From Oscillospiraceae bacterium (GTDB lineage Bacteria > Bacillota > Clostridia > Oscillospirales > Acutalibacteraceae): a stretch of DNA of 64,000 nt. Location of the stretch: NCBI GenBank assembly GCA_022650485.1, contig JALCPP010000002.1:62001-126000 (forward strand). The letters are read 5' to 3'. The notes beneath the pieces are model-generated. The model was not told the origin of the DNA, did no database searches, and worked only from the letters and a program-made list of their open reading frames with translations. This document shows positions 9,810-19,200 of the stretch, in pieces (within the stretch, counting starts at the first letter, position 1; each line of letters starts with the position of its first letter). Position numbers and translations under genes: made by a program.

Positions 9810-10178
9810 ATGGCGCGTATAGCAGGTATTGATCTGCCGAGAGATAAGCGCATTGAGATTGCTCTAACTTATATTTTCGGAATCGGCCGCAAGACCGCGA
9901 CTCAGATCTGCGCTGAAGCGGGTGTGGACCCGGACATTCGTGTCAGGGACCTGACGGAAGACGACGCAGCAAAAATCAGGGAATATATTGAACACCACTG
10001 CCGCGTGGAAGGCGATCTTCGCCGCGACACTGCATTTGATATCAAACGCCTGATTGAAATTGGCTCTTACCGCGGTCTTCGTCACCGCAGGGGACTCCCG
10101 GTCAGGGGTCAGCGCTCAAAGACAAACGCGCGAACCCGCAAAGGGCCGAGAAAAACCATGGCCAACAAGAAGAAATAA
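9810..10178 (+). CDS. rpsM: 30S ribosomal protein S13
   Basis: S13 bridges the 30S head to the 50S subunit. The 122-residue protein begins [20 protein letters not shown], has a helix-two-turn-helix core and a basic tail [18 protein letters not shown] that reaches the P-site tRNA. ACGGAGGTG precedes ATG 9810. It begins the alpha-operon block rpsM-rpsK-rpsD-rpoA-rplQ. Confidence 0.97.
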   Translation: MARIAGIDLPRDKRIEIALTYIFGIGRKTATQICAEAGVDPDIRVRDLTEDDAAKIREYIEHHCRVEGDLRRDTAFDIKRLIEIGSYRGLRHRRGLPVRGQRSKTNARTRKGPRKTMANKKK

Positions 10179-10197
10179 TCTGGGAGGGATATCATAA

Positions 10198-10611
10198 ATG
10201 GCAGCACAGAAAAACTCGGGGGCCAAAAGAGCCTCCGGCGTGCGGAAACGTCGTGAACGTAAGAACATCGATCGTGGCTCTGCTCATATTCAGTCCACTT
10301 TCAACAATACGATTGTCACCATCACCGACGTTCAGGGCAACGCGGTTTCCTGGGCAAGCTCCGGCGAACTCGGATTCAGGGGCTCCAGAAAATCCACTCC
10401 TTTTGCAGCACAGACCGCAGCGGAAACTGCGGCAAAGGTGGCCATGGAACACGGTATGAAGTCGGTTGAAGTGTACGTGAAGGGCCCCGGCTCCGGAAGG
10501 GAAGCCGCCATCCGTGCGTTGCAAAACGCAGGGCTGGAGGTAAGCATGATTAAGGACGTTACTCCGATTCCCCACAATGGATGCCGTCCGCCGAAAAGAA
10601 GACGCGTATAA
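10198..10611 (+). CDS. rpsK: 30S ribosomal protein S11
   Basis: S11 forms the platform of the 30S subunit close to the mRNA exit. The 137-residue product contains [18 protein letters not shown], the glycine-rich [15 protein letters not shown] loop and the C-terminal [20 protein letters not shown] lies upstream of ATG 10198. Confidence 0.97.
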   Translation: MAAQKNSGAKRASGVRKRRERKNIDRGSAHIQSTFNNTIVTITDVQGNAVSWASSGELGFRGSRKSTPFAAQTAAETAAKVAMEHGMKSVEVYVKGPGSGREAAIRALQNAGLEVSMIKDVTPIPHNGCRPPKRRRV

Positions 10612-10638
10612 CCGATTTTTAGGAGGTGCAACCAAAAG

Positions 10639-11265
10639 ATGGCAAGATATACAGACTCAGTCTGCAAGCTCTGCCGCAGAGAGGGCCAGAAACTCTTTCT
10701 GAAAGGGGCAAGATGCTACACGGACAAATGCGCGGTAACGCGCAGGGCATATGCGCCTGGCCAGCATGGTCAGGGACGCAAGAAAACCTCTGAGTACGGC
10801 CTTCAGCTGCGCGCCAAACAAACGGCAAAGCGCTACTACGGCGTACTGGAATCCCAATTTTTGAAATATTATTTAATGGCCACCAAAAAGGAAGGAAAGA
10901 CCGGCGACGAGCTGCTCATCCTTCTGGAACGCAGGCTTGACAACATCGTTTATCGTCTGGGCTGGGCAAGCTCCAGAGCAGAAGCACGCCAGCTTGTTGT
11001 TCACGGTCACTTTACTGTAAATGGACACCGCGTCGATATTCCCTCCTATCTGGTAAAACCGGGAGAAGTGGTTTCCATTCAGGATAAGAGCCGCAAGAGC
11101 GAAAAAATTAAATCGGTGCTAGAGGAAAATGCCTCCCGCCCGGTTTCCCAATGGCTTGAAGTGAACCGCGACACCCTGGAAGGTAAAGTTCTTGCGCTGC
11201 CTACGCGTGAAGAAATTGACCTTGCAGTTGACGAGACTCTCATTGTTGAGTTGTACTCCAAGTAA
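10639..11265 (+). CDS. rpsD: 30S ribosomal protein S4, zinc form
   Basis: S4 is a primary assembly protein and, in Bacillus, represses its own translation. The 208-residue product has four N-terminal cysteines (CKLC, then C and C in GARCYTDKC) forming a zinc site, and an S4 RNA-binding domain with [10 protein letters not shown] and [22 protein letters not shown] precedes ATG 10639. The 68-base gap to rpoA holds only that gene's ribosome-binding site. Confidence 0.97.
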   Translation: MARYTDSVCKLCRREGQKLFLKGARCYTDKCAVTRRAYAPGQHGQGRKKTSEYGLQLRAKQTAKRYYGVLESQFLKYYLMATKKEGKTGDELLILLERRLDNIVYRLGWASSRAEARQLVVHGHFTVNGHRVDIPSYLVKPGEVVSIQDKSRKSEKIKSVLEENASRPVSQWLEVNRDTLEGKVLALPTREEIDLAVDETLIVELYSK

Positions 11266-11333
11266 CATGTTCTGCAGCGCAGGAGCCATCACGGCAGATA
11301 ATTTGATCCGCTACAGGTCAAGGAGGGTCGCTA

Positions 11334-12287
11334 ATGATCGAGATTGAGAAGCCAAAAATTGAGACGAGTATGTTATCGGGCGACGGTACGTACGGCAAGT
11401 TTGTTGTTGAACCGCTGGAACGTGGGTTTGGCACCACGCTGGGGAATAGTCTTCGGCGTGTACTGCTGTCGTCTTTGCCGGGTGTTGCGGTAACGTCGAT
11501 TAAAATTGACGGGGTTCTGCACGAATTTTCCACCATACCCGGTGTCAAAGAGGATGTTACAGAAATCATCCTGAATATCAAGGGACTGACGGCAAAGCTG
11601 CACTGCGACGGACCCAAAACGGTTGAGATTTGCGCCGAAGGGCCGTGTGAAGTGACGGCCGACTCAATCAAGTGCGACAGCGAGGTGGAAATTCTTAACC
11701 CGGATATGCACATTGCTACGCTGGGGGACGGCGCCAAACTGTACATGGAACTCACTTTGGACAAAGGGCGCGGCTATGTCTCTGCAGAGCGCAATAAGCA
11801 GAACATGAATGCCAGCATTATCGGCGTACTTCCGGTGGATTCCATTTACACTCCGGTTTATAAGGTGAATTACAATGTGGAACCGACCCGTGTTGGTCAG
11901 AGCATCGACTTTGATAAGCTGACGCTTGAAGTGTTTACCAATGGGGTGATCGATGCCCAGGAGGCGGTTTCCCTTGCCGCGAAAGTTCTGACAGAACACC
12001 TGAACCTGTTTGTCGATTTGTCCGATAAGGGCAGCAACACCGAAATCATGGTGGAAAAAGATGACCAGGGGAAGGAAAAAGTGCTTGAAATGACAATTGA
12101 GGAACTGGATCTTTCGGTCCGCTCTTTCAACTGCCTCAAGCGCGCCGGAATCAACACGGTTGGAGACATCATCAACAAGTCGGAAGACGATATGATGAAA
12201 GTTCGCAACCTTGGACGCAAATCCCTCGAAGAGGTCGTTTGGAAGATGGCCTCGCTCGGTTTCAATTTGCGCAAAGACGACGAATAG
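11334..12287 (+). CDS. rpoA: RNA polymerase alpha subunit
   Basis: The 317-residue alpha subunit has the N-terminal dimerisation domain ([20 protein letters not shown]) up to about residue 230, a linker with DDQGKEKV, and the C-terminal domain ([27 protein letters not shown]) that contacts UP elements and activators. AAGGAGGG lies ahead of ATG 11334. Length is typical for Firmicutes. Confidence 0.98.
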   Translation: MIEIEKPKIETSMLSGDGTYGKFVVEPLERGFGTTLGNSLRRVLLSSLPGVAVTSIKIDGVLHEFSTIPGVKEDVTEIILNIKGLTAKLHCDGPKTVEICAEGPCEVTADSIKCDSEVEILNPDMHIATLGDGAKLYMELTLDKGRGYVSAERNKQNMNASIIGVLPVDSIYTPVYKVNYNVEPTRVGQSIDFDKLTLEVFTNGVIDAQEAVSLAAKVLTEHLNLFVDLSDKGSNTEIMVEKDDQGKEKVLEMTIEELDLSVRSFNCLKRAGINTVGDIINKSEDDMMKVRNLGRKSLEEVVWKMASLGFNLRKDDE

Positions 12288-12324
12288 TCCTTTGCGGAAC
12301 CTAAGGTAAAGGAGTGATAGTTCG

Positions 12325-12666
12325 ATGCCCGGTACCAGAAAGCTCGGAAGGGCCACCGACCACAGAACGGCTATGCTCAGGGCGATGGTTACCTTTCTTT
12401 TGGAAAAAGGTAAAATCGAGACAACGGTGACCCGCGCCAAGGAAGTCCGTTCCATGGCTGAAAAAATGATCACCATTGCAAAAGAAGATACGCTTGCTCA
12501 TAAGCGTCTTGTAAACGGTTTTGTAACGAAGGAAGATGTCGCACACAAGCTGTTTACTGAAATTGCGCCGAAATATGCTGATCGCAACGGCGGATATACG
12601 CGCATTACGAAGATCGGCCCTCGCCGCGGAGATGCGGCCGAGATGGCAATCATCGAACTTCTGTAA
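12325..12666 (+). CDS. rplQ: 50S ribosomal protein L17
   Basis: L17 binds near the exit tunnel. The 113-residue product begins [20 protein letters not shown] and ends [16 protein letters not shown]. It is the last gene of the alpha operon; a terminator follows 23 bases after the stop. Confidence 0.97.
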   Translation: MPGTRKLGRATDHRTAMLRAMVTFLLEKGKIETTVTRAKEVRSMAEKMITIAKEDTLAHKRLVNGFVTKEDVAHKLFTEIAPKYADRNGGYTRITKIGPRRGDAAEMAIIELL

Positions 12667-12688
12667 TTTTAGGATAACGGAAGAGATA

Positions 12689-12731
12689 AATCAGGTGCTG
12701 CACGGAAACATCCGGTCAGCGCCTGATTTTT
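12689..12731 (+). terminator. Intrinsic terminator of the ribosomal superoperon
   Basis: AATCAGGTGCTG (12689-12700) pairs with CAGCGCCTGATT (12717-12728), 12 base pairs with one G-T, followed by a run of T. It ends the transcript downstream of rplQ. Confidence 0.85.
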
Positions 12732-12748
12732 ATATTATGGATATTGTA

Positions 12749-12787
12749 ATAAGGGGGCCGCTTCCCGATTGGAAGCAGCCCCCTTAT
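12749..12787 (-). terminator. Terminator of the serC/serA transcript
   Basis: ATAAGGGGGC-CGCTTCC pairs with GGAAGC-GCCCCCTTAT around a five-base loop. It lies just beyond the serA stop; on the minus strand it is followed by a modest T-rich tail. It also separates the convergent ribosomal operon. Confidence 0.7.
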
Positions 12788-12805
12788 CTTTTCAGTCGAA
12801 CCGAT

Positions 12806-13981
12806 TTAAATTTTATTTGTGGGAATCACACGCGCGCGGATAATTTCCGGAAGCTGTTCCAGATGAGCCGCCGTGTCCTTGGTGATTTCGCCCGTCACGT
12901 CCAGTATCACATAGGCGTGTTCTTTCTTTGCTTTACTCTGCATGCTTTCGATATTGATATTGGCGTTTGCCAATATGCCGGAAAGCTTGCTGATGACGTT
13001 TGGCACGTTCTTATGGAACAGGCAGATCCGGGTGTATTCGCTGCGCGGCATGGAAACGTTTGGCATGTTGACGGAATTGGAGATATTCCCATTTTCCAAG
13101 TAGTCAATCAGTTCGTTTGCCGCCATGCGCGCACAGTTATCTTCTGATTCGGGGGTCGATGCGCCGAGGTGCGGCGTAACGAGTACGTTTGGAATGTCGA
13201 GAAGGCTGTCGTCCGGGAAATCGGTTGCATAAGTTGCTACTTTCCCCGACTTGACTGCCGACAGCACATCCGCTCTGTTGAACAGGCCGCCGCGCGCATA
13301 GTTCAGCAGATGAACACCATCTTTCATTTTCTCGATGGCTTCCGCATTGATCATTTCTTTCGTGGCCGGAAGAAGCGGAACATGAATGGTGATGTAATCG
13401 CTTTGAGCATAAACTTCATCCAGAGAGCGTGCATGTTTGACTGCGCGGGACAGGCCCCACGCGGCATCGACCGAAAGATACGGGTCGTAGCCCAGAACTT
13501 CCATGCCGAGCGAATGAGCCGCGTTCGCAACCAGAGTTCCGATGGCGCCAAGCCCGATAACGCCGAGTGTTTTACCACTGATTTCCGGGCCTGCGAACTG
13601 GCTCTTTCCTTTTTCAACCAGCTTCGCAACTTCGTCTCCGCGTCCTTTCAGCGTTTTGGCCCAATCGATTCCCAAACTGATTTTACGGGAGGAAAGAAGA
13701 AGACCGGCGAGGACCAGTTCTTTGACCGCATTTGCGTTTGCACCTGGGGTGTTAAATACAACGATTCCCTTGTCACTGCACCGATCCAGAGGGATGTTGT
13801 TAACCCCCGCCCCTGCGCGTGCAATGGCCAGCAGACTTTCCGGCAGCTGCATTTCGTGCATGGAAGCGGAGCGTACCAGAACCGCTTCCGGCTGATCTGT
13901 CTCTGCGGGGCAGTTATAACCGCCGCCGAAACGGGCAATTCCAACGGGTGATATCTTATTCAGGCACTTGATCTGATACAT
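12806..13981 (-). CDS. serA: D-3-phosphoglycerate dehydrogenase (ACT-domain form)
   Basis: First enzyme of serine synthesis: oxidises 3-phosphoglycerate to 3-phosphohydroxypyruvate with NAD. The 391-residue protein has a substrate domain, a Rossmann domain with GLGAIG near residue 145, the catalytic arginine in NYARGG and histidine in TPHLGAST. The usual acidic triad position lies in a DFPDDS segment. A C-terminal ACT domain (about 320-391, KNVPNVISKLSGILANANIN) suggests allosteric serine binding. It follows serC by 18 bases, so the two form an operon. Confidence 0.92.
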   Translation of the reverse strand: MYQIKCLNKISPVGIARFGGGYNCPAETDQPEAVLVRSASMHEMQLPESLLAIARAGAGVNNIPLDRCSDKGIVVFNTPGANANAVKELVLAGLLLSSRKISLGIDWAKTLKGRGDEVAKLVEKGKSQFAGPEISGKTLGVIGLGAIGTLVANAAHSLGMEVLGYDPYLSVDAAWGLSRAVKHARSLDEVYAQSDYITIHVPLLPATKEMINAEAIEKMKDGVHLLNYARGGLFNRADVLSAVKSGKVATYATDFPDDSLLDIPNVLVTPHLGASTPESEDNCARMAANELIDYLENGNISNSVNMPNVSMPRSEYTRICLFHKNVPNVISKLSGILANANINIESMQSKAKKEHAYVILDVTGEITKDTAAHLEQLPEIIRARVIPTNKI

Positions 13982-13999
13982 GGATGAATCCTCCGTTCC

Positions 14000-15085
14000 C
14001 TACATGTTTTTGCGCTCAAATTCCGTCATGAACGCAACCAGCTTTTCCACGCCTTCCACAGGCATGGCATTGTACACGGATGCACGCATGCCGCCAACCG
14101 TGCGGTGGCCTTTCAGGTTTACAAATCCTTCTGCTTTTGCCGCCGCTACAAATTTAGCGTCCATTTCTGTGTTCCCCGTGACAAAAGGAATATTCATCAG
14201 GGAGCGGTCCTTCGGCACGACGGTGCCGCGGAAGAGTTTAGAACTGTCAAGAAAATCGTAAATCATGCCGGCCTTTTTCCGGTTGATTTTTTCCATCTCG
14301 GAAAGCCCGCCAATCGTATTTTTCAGCCAGTCCAGCACCAGCATGCAGATATAAATGGAGTAGCACGGCGGGGTGTTATACATGGAGCCGTGATCGGCGT
14401 GTGTTTTGTAATTCAGCATGGTCGGGGTGATGTCCATCGCATTGCCGATAAGATCCTCCCGCACAATTACGGTGGTCAGACCGGCGGGACCCATATTCTT
14501 CTGTGCTCCGGCATAAAGAACGCCAAATTTGGAAACATCGAGCGGTTTGCTTAAAATACAGGAGGAAACATCCCCAACCAACGGGACATTACCGGTCTGC
14601 GGCAGTTTCTGGTAGACCGTGCCATAGATCGTGTTGTTCAGGCAGATGTGAAAATAGTCGGCATCTTTGGAAAACTGAGACGGGTCTAATTCAGGAATAT
14701 AGGTGAAAGTTTTATCTTTTGAAGAAGCAACCACATGGGCGTCACCGTAGCGGGCAGCTTCTTTGTAAGCTTTTGTCGCCCATTGGCCTGTCAGAACAAA
14801 ATCGGCTTTATGGTTCTTATTCATTAAATTCATCGGCACCATGGCAAACTGGGTAGCGGCGCCTCCCTGCAGGAACAGGACTTTGTAATTGCAAGGAATT
14901 CCCATTACTTCGCGAAGCAAATTCTCCGCGGAACTGATAATCCCCTCGTACTCACTAGATCGATGGGACATCTCCATGACGGACTGGCCGCAGCCCTTAT
15001 AATCGAGCATTTCGTCCGCTGCGCGGCGAAGTACGGCTTCCGGAAGCATGGATGGACCTGCGGAAAAGTTGTAAACACGTTTCAT
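14000..15085 (-). CDS. serC: Phosphoserine aminotransferase
   Basis: PLP enzyme converting 3-phosphohydroxypyruvate and glutamate to phosphoserine. The 361-residue product begins MKRVYNFSAGPSMLPEAVLR; the PLP lysine is in LYAGAQKNMGPAG. The frame extends 75 bases upstream, but ATG 15085 gives the canonical N-terminus and follows TTGGAGGC. It is the first gene of the serC-serA unit. A serB phosphatase is not visible here. Confidence 0.95.
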   Translation of the reverse strand: MKRVYNFSAGPSMLPEAVLRRAADEMLDYKGCGQSVMEMSHRSSEYEGIISSAENLLREVMGIPCNYKVLFLQGGAATQFAMVPMNLMNKNHKADFVLTGQWATKAYKEAARYGDAHVVASSKDKTFTYIPELDPSQFSKDADYFHICLNNTIYGTVYQKLPQTGNVPLVGDVSSCILSKPLDVSKFGVLYAGAQKNMGPAGLTTVIVREDLIGNAMDITPTMLNYKTHADHGSMYNTPPCYSIYICMLVLDWLKNTIGGLSEMEKINRKKAGMIYDFLDSSKLFRGTVVPKDRSLMNIPFVTGNTEMDAKFVAAAKAEGFVNLKGHRTVGGMRASVYNAMPVEGVEKLVAFMTEFERKNM

Positions 15086-15131
15086 GATAAGCCTCCAATT
15101 GTAAATTTTTACAGCCTTGCCATAATTACTT

Positions 15132-15160
15132 ATTATAATGCGACCTCGCAAAAAACGCAA
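15132..15160 (-). promoter_or_regulatory. Sigma-A-type promoter of serC-serA
   Basis: Reading the minus strand: TTGCGT, a 17-base spacer, then TATAAT, ending about 45 bases before the serC start. The -10 is perfect and the -35 matches four of six consensus bases. Confidence 0.65.
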
Positions 15161-15387
15161 GAAGCGAATTGCATAATTTCACACATATTTTTTCAAAAAC
15201 ATTCTTTTTTCTGCTTTTTTTCAGTTGAAAATTCAGCTGTAAAGTGAGGGATCTTTACAGAAATAAGAAGTGGAATTTTGCCATAAAATTAGGAATAAAG
15301 TATTATCCTGTATTAAATTTAAAAAAATATACGTATGGTATATGCGCTTTTTTCAGCCCGTCTGTTTGAAGCGGGGTGGTTTTATGA
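15161..15387. other. AT-rich intergenic stretch
   Basis: Between the divergent serC and ydcF-like promoters lies an AT-rich segment with many A and T runs. I see no gene, no strong hairpin and no repeat in it. It may simply be upstream promoter DNA. Confidence 0.5.
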
Positions 15388-15393
15388 TATAAT
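15388..15393 (+). promoter_or_regulatory. Probable -10 element of the ydcF-like gene
   Basis: TATAAT at 15388-15393 is preceded by TTGAAG at 15366-15371 with a 16-base spacer. Transcription would begin around 15400, leaving a very short leader that contains the GGGAGGTGA ribosome site at 15398-15406. Confidence 0.5.
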
Positions 15394-15412
15394 AACCGGG
15401 AGGTGATACGGT

Positions 15413-16177
15413 TTGAAAATAGTCAGACGCGCGGCCCTGCTCATTCTTGGAATTCTGTCTGTTCTGGGCTTTGGCTGGTTTTGGGGGCCGATTCATTGGA
15501 ACGTTCTGAATATTGGCAATATTTTTGGTATCACAGTATGCGTGCTTATTTTTTTTGGTGTCTTGCTTTCCGGCAGAATCCGCTCGGCCTGCGAACGAAA
15601 CCGGGCGGTTCAAATCGCCACCAGGGTGGTTTTAGTGCTGTTCTGTGCGGGCTTTGCATGGACGGTTACGCTGACGGCCCTGATGATTTCCGGTGCGTCG
15701 GCTGTTCCGCCGGAAACGGCCACGGTACTGGTCCTTGGCAGTAAGGTCAACGGCAATGCTCCGAGCGCCGATCTTCGGATGAGGATCAATGCGGCGGGGG
15801 ACTATTTAACCGCGCATCCGCAGGCGGTCTGCGTTGCATGCGGTGGACAAGGCCCCGGCGAGAATTGCCCGGAAGCGGAGGCAATTTGCGAAAGTCTGGT
15901 TCAGAAAGGAATCGATGCTTCGCGTATTTATCAGGAGGACCGCTCTACTTCCACACGGGAAAATATTAATAATGCACAGAAGATAATAAAACAAAACGGA
16001 CTGGAACAGACAGTGGCGATTGTCACCGACGAATACCACGAATACCGCGCCTGTTCCATCGCGCGTGAATACGGGATTACGGCATGTGCGGTTCCCGCCA
16101 GGACACCGTGGTATATTTTTTCGGCTTGCTGGGCGCGGGAGCTGCTCGCGTTGTCGGCTCATCTGCTTCTGCCGTAA
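15413..16177 (+). CDS. YdcF/SanA-like membrane protein (DUF218)
   Basis: 254 residues. Three hydrophobic segments (about 8-26, 35-54 and 70-95) precede a DUF218 domain whose VLVLGSKVNGNAPSADLRMR and TREN motifs (STSTRENINNA) are typical of YdcF and SanA proteins. Members are linked to cell-envelope integrity, and some bind nucleotides, but no reaction is established. The start is TTG 15413, chosen for the GGGAGGTGA site nine bases upstream; there is no nearby ATG. It may be co-transcribed with pyrC, 39 bases on. Confidence 0.75.
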   Translation: MKIVRRAALLILGILSVLGFGWFWGPIHWNVLNIGNIFGITVCVLIFFGVLLSGRIRSACERNRAVQIATRVVLVLFCAGFAWTVTLTALMISGASAVPPETATVLVLGSKVNGNAPSADLRMRINAAGDYLTAHPQAVCVACGGQGPGENCPEAEAICESLVQKGIDASRIYQEDRSTSTRENINNAQKIIKQNGLEQTVAIVTDEYHEYRACSIAREYGITACAVPARTPWYIFSACWARELLALSAHLLLP

Positions 16178-16216
16178 GGCAGGGCCTGTTTTTTATCATC
16201 GGACGGAGGAAATTAT

Positions 16217-17488
16217 TTGGAAAAGCTGTTGCTTCGGGGCGCTCGAATCTTAGATCCGTCCCGCGGAATGGACGAAACGGGGGACTTGCTGGTCTGTGAC
16301 GGTAAAATAGAAAAGGCAGGCGGTGCCTGCGGGGAAGTGTGTGTGGTGGATGCTTCCGGTTTGGTTGCCGCACCGGGTCTTGTGGACCTTCACGTTCATT
16401 TGCGTGACCCCGGTTTTACCGAAAAGGAAGATGTGCTTTCCGGCTGCCGTGCGGCCGCGGCCGGAGGAGTCACCAGCCTGCTCTGTATGCCGAACACACG
16501 TCCTGCTCTGGACTGCGCAGAGGCCGTGCGCGGTGTACTGAAAAAGGCGGAACACGCGGATGCACATGTTTATGTTGCAGCTGCGATTACAAAAGGTCTT
16601 TCCGGCACGGAGCCGACCGACCTGCAGTCGGTGCAGGAAGCCGGAGCTGTGGCGATCAGCGACGACGGAAAGCCGGTGGTCAACTCTGCACTGATGGCCC
16701 GCGCGATGCGGAAAGCGGTGGAACGCGGTCTGTTTGTCACGTCCCACTGCGAAGATCTTTCGCTTGCCGCCGGTGGGAAGATGAATGAGGGCGAAGTGTC
16801 GCGCGCGCTGGGGCTGCCGGGAATTCCGGCGGCTGCGGAAGACTGCGGAACTGCGCGGGAGCTGGCGCTGGCGGAAGCATACCGGTTACCGGTGCATATC
16901 TGCCATGTCAGCACAAAAACTTCCGTCGCGATGATTCGGGATGCAAAGCGCAGGGGAACCCCGGTTACCTGCGAGACCGCCCCGCATTATTTTTGCCTGA
17001 CGGAGCGTGAATTGCTGCGCCGCGACGCGGATTACCGTATGAATCCGCCGCTGCGTACGGAGGAGGACCGGAAGGCTGTTATCGACGGGCTGCGCGACGG
17101 AACCATCGATATCATTGCGACCGATCATGCGCCGCACACTCCGGCGGAAAAGTCTGATTTTCTCAGTGCGCCGAGCGGTGCGGTCGGAATGGAAACCAGC
17201 TTGGCGGCGGGAATCACTTATCTTGTGAAAACAGGAGTTTTGACTCTGGCGGAGCTGATTGAGCGCATGTCCTGCGCACCGGCCCGTCTGCTGGGAATTC
17301 CGGGCGGAACGCTGGCATGCGGTGCTCCGGCGGATCTTGTGTTGTTTGACCCGAAGGAAACATGGACGGTTGACCCGTTAAAATTGCACGGAAAGAGCCG
17401 CAATGCGGTTTTGAAAGGAAAAAAACTGACCGGCCGGGTTTGCGCTACGCTGCTCGGCGGAAAGTTTGTATATCAAAAAGAGCAATAA
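16217..17488 (+). CDS. pyrC: Dihydroorotase
   Basis: Class I dihydroorotase (423 residues) closes carbamoyl-aspartate to dihydroorotate. The zinc-binding HVHLRDPGFTEKED motif lies near residues 59-72, with further metal histidines in SHCED, HICHVS and ATDHAPHT. TTG 16217 is six bases after GGAGGA and is the only start that keeps the N-terminal beta strands. It heads pyrC-pyrF-pyrK-pyrD. pyrB, pyrAA/AB and pyrE are not in the window. Confidence 0.94.
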   Translation: MEKLLLRGARILDPSRGMDETGDLLVCDGKIEKAGGACGEVCVVDASGLVAAPGLVDLHVHLRDPGFTEKEDVLSGCRAAAAGGVTSLLCMPNTRPALDCAEAVRGVLKKAEHADAHVYVAAAITKGLSGTEPTDLQSVQEAGAVAISDDGKPVVNSALMARAMRKAVERGLFVTSHCEDLSLAAGGKMNEGEVSRALGLPGIPAAAEDCGTARELALAEAYRLPVHICHVSTKTSVAMIRDAKRRGTPVTCETAPHYFCLTERELLRRDADYRMNPPLRTEEDRKAVIDGLRDGTIDIIATDHAPHTPAEKSDFLSAPSGAVGMETSLAAGITYLVKTGVLTLAELIERMSCAPARLLGIPGGTLACGAPADLVLFDPKETWTVDPLKLHGKSRNAVLKGKKLTGRVCATLLGGKFVYQKEQ

Positions 17489-17501
17489 GGAGGATACAAA
17501 A

Positions 17502-18434
17502 ATGGCGCTGGACCGACTGATTGAAGCAATTGCAAAAAAGCAGAATCCAACTGCTGCGGGGCTTGACCCAAAACTCGAATATATCCCGGATTTTATCAAG
17601 GAAAAGGCATTCGGGCGCTGCGGAAAAACACTGGAGGGCGCAGCCGCGGCAATTCTGGAATTCAACCGGGGATTGATCGATGCGCTTTGTGAGATTGTAC
17701 CCGCCGTAAAGCCGCAGTGTGCATACTATGAGATGTACGGGTGGCAGGGGATGAAAGCCCTGCACGACACCATTGCATACGCGCGGGAAAAAGGGCTTTT
17801 TGTGATTACGGACGGCAAACGGAACGATATCGGCAGTACCATGCAGGCGTATGCCACCGCGCATTTGGGTAAAACCGAGGTTGCGGGTGAGTCGGCGGCG
17901 GCATTTGGCGCAGATGCCCTGACGGTCAACGGATATCTGGGTTCGGACGGAATTCAGCCGCTGCTCGATGTGTGCCGTATGGAGGATAAGGGGATTTTTG
18001 TTCTTGCCAAAACTTCCAACCCTTCTTCCGACGAGGTTCAAAACCAATTGCTGGAAGGCGGGGAACCCCTGTATGAAACCATGGGGCAGTACTGTGAAAA
18101 ATGGGGGAAGGGTCTGTCCGGAAAATACGGATACAGCGGTGTGGGCGCGGTTGTTGGGGCAACTTGGCCGGAGCAGCTGGGTGAGCTGCGCGGCATGCTG
18201 ACCCATACCTTCTTTTTGGTACCCGGGTACGGTGCGCAGGGCGGCACCGCCGAAGATGTTGCCATGGCATTTGATAAAAACGGCCTTGGGGCTGTGATCA
18301 ATGCGGCCCGTTCTATTATGTGTGCGTGGCAGAAGCAGAATGCTGCGCCGGAAGATTATGCAAAAGCGGCGGCGCAGGAAGCCGAGAAGATGCGCGATTC
18401 GATTCTGAGAGGAATCGGGAGGATTCGCCTGTGA
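17502..18434 (+). CDS. pyrF: Orotidine 5'-phosphate decarboxylase (type 2)
   Basis: Final step of UMP synthesis. The 310-residue protein belongs to the longer, type 2 group. The catalytic charge network is seen in ITDGKRNDIGST (DxKxxD), with the phosphate-binding loop near the C-terminus. The frame is open upstream, but ATG 17502 follows AAGGAGG. Its stop overlaps the pyrK GTG, so translation is coupled. Confidence 0.93.
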   Translation: MALDRLIEAIAKKQNPTAAGLDPKLEYIPDFIKEKAFGRCGKTLEGAAAAILEFNRGLIDALCEIVPAVKPQCAYYEMYGWQGMKALHDTIAYAREKGLFVITDGKRNDIGSTMQAYATAHLGKTEVAGESAAAFGADALTVNGYLGSDGIQPLLDVCRMEDKGIFVLAKTSNPSSDEVQNQLLEGGEPLYETMGQYCEKWGKGLSGKYGYSGVGAVVGATWPEQLGELRGMLTHTFFLVPGYGAQGGTAEDVAMAFDKNGLGAVINAARSIMCAWQKQNAAPEDYAKAAAQEAEKMRDSILRGIGRIRL

Positions 18435-19198
18435 AGCCTTATGATACGTTTGACTGCGCCGTACTGCAAAACAGAGAGCTTGCGCCCGGATTTTTTGACC
18501 TGACTGTTTCCTGCCTGCAAGCGGCGCAAACTGCGCGGGCGGGTCAATTCGCGCAGTTGATGGTACCGGGAAAGACACTGCGCCGCCCGATTTCCATCTG
18601 CGAAATCGACCGAAATCAGGGAACGCTTCGGTTTGTGTTCGGAGTCCGGGGCGGCGGAACATTACAACTGTCCCGGCTGAAAGCGGGAGATCAGGTAAAT
18701 CTGCTTGCGCCGCTGGGAAACGGATTTAATTTAGGCGACACTTCCCGCCGGGTATTGCTGGCTGGCGGCGGAATCGGCGTGCCGCCGCTGTTGGAAGCCG
18801 CCAAACCGTTTGGAAAGCGGGCGGTTCTGACCGCCGGATTCCGAAGCCGGGACGCGGTGATTTTAAAAGAGGATTTTGAAAAGCTGGGATGCGGTGTCCG
18901 CATCGCGACCGACGACGGTTCCTTTGGCCATCACGGTTTGGTTACCGATCTTGTGGAGGACATTCCGTTCGATGTCGTGTTTGCCTGCGGCCCGAAGCCT
19001 ATGCTGCGGGCAGTCGCGGCGCTGGCACACAGGCGCGGGGTGCCGTGCTTTGTTTCCATGGAAGAAAGAATGGCTTGCGGAATCGGTGCGTGCCTGGGTT
19101 GTGCGATTCAACTGCAGGGGGAAAACGGCCCGTATTACGGGCATGTCTGCAAAGACGGACCGGTATTCCCCGCAGAAACCATTGTGTGGGAGGAATGA
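18431..19198 (+). CDS. pyrK: Dihydroorotate dehydrogenase, electron-transfer subunit
   Basis: 255-residue FAD/[2Fe-2S] subunit that passes electrons from PyrD to NAD. FAD is bound by the LRRPISICEID segment and NAD by GGGIGVPPL. The iron-sulfur cysteines are C-x4-C-x2-C in ACGIGACLGCAIQ plus a later one in GHVCKDG. GTG 18431 overlaps the pyrF stop (GTGA) and follows GGGAGGAT. Confidence 0.94.
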   Translation: MKPYDTFDCAVLQNRELAPGFFDLTVSCLQAAQTARAGQFAQLMVPGKTLRRPISICEIDRNQGTLRFVFGVRGGGTLQLSRLKAGDQVNLLAPLGNGFNLGDTSRRVLLAGGGIGVPPLLEAAKPFGKRAVLTAGFRSRDAVILKEDFEKLGCGVRIATDDGSFGHHGLVTDLVEDIPFDVVFACGPKPMLRAVAALAHRRGVPCFVSMEERMACGIGACLGCAIQLQGENGPYYGHVCKDGPVFPAETIVWEE

Positions 19199-19200
19199 GC

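Noticed and set aside
17445-18662. A 405-codon open frame antisense to pyrF/pyrK
   Set aside because: Shadow of two firmly identified pyrimidine genes.
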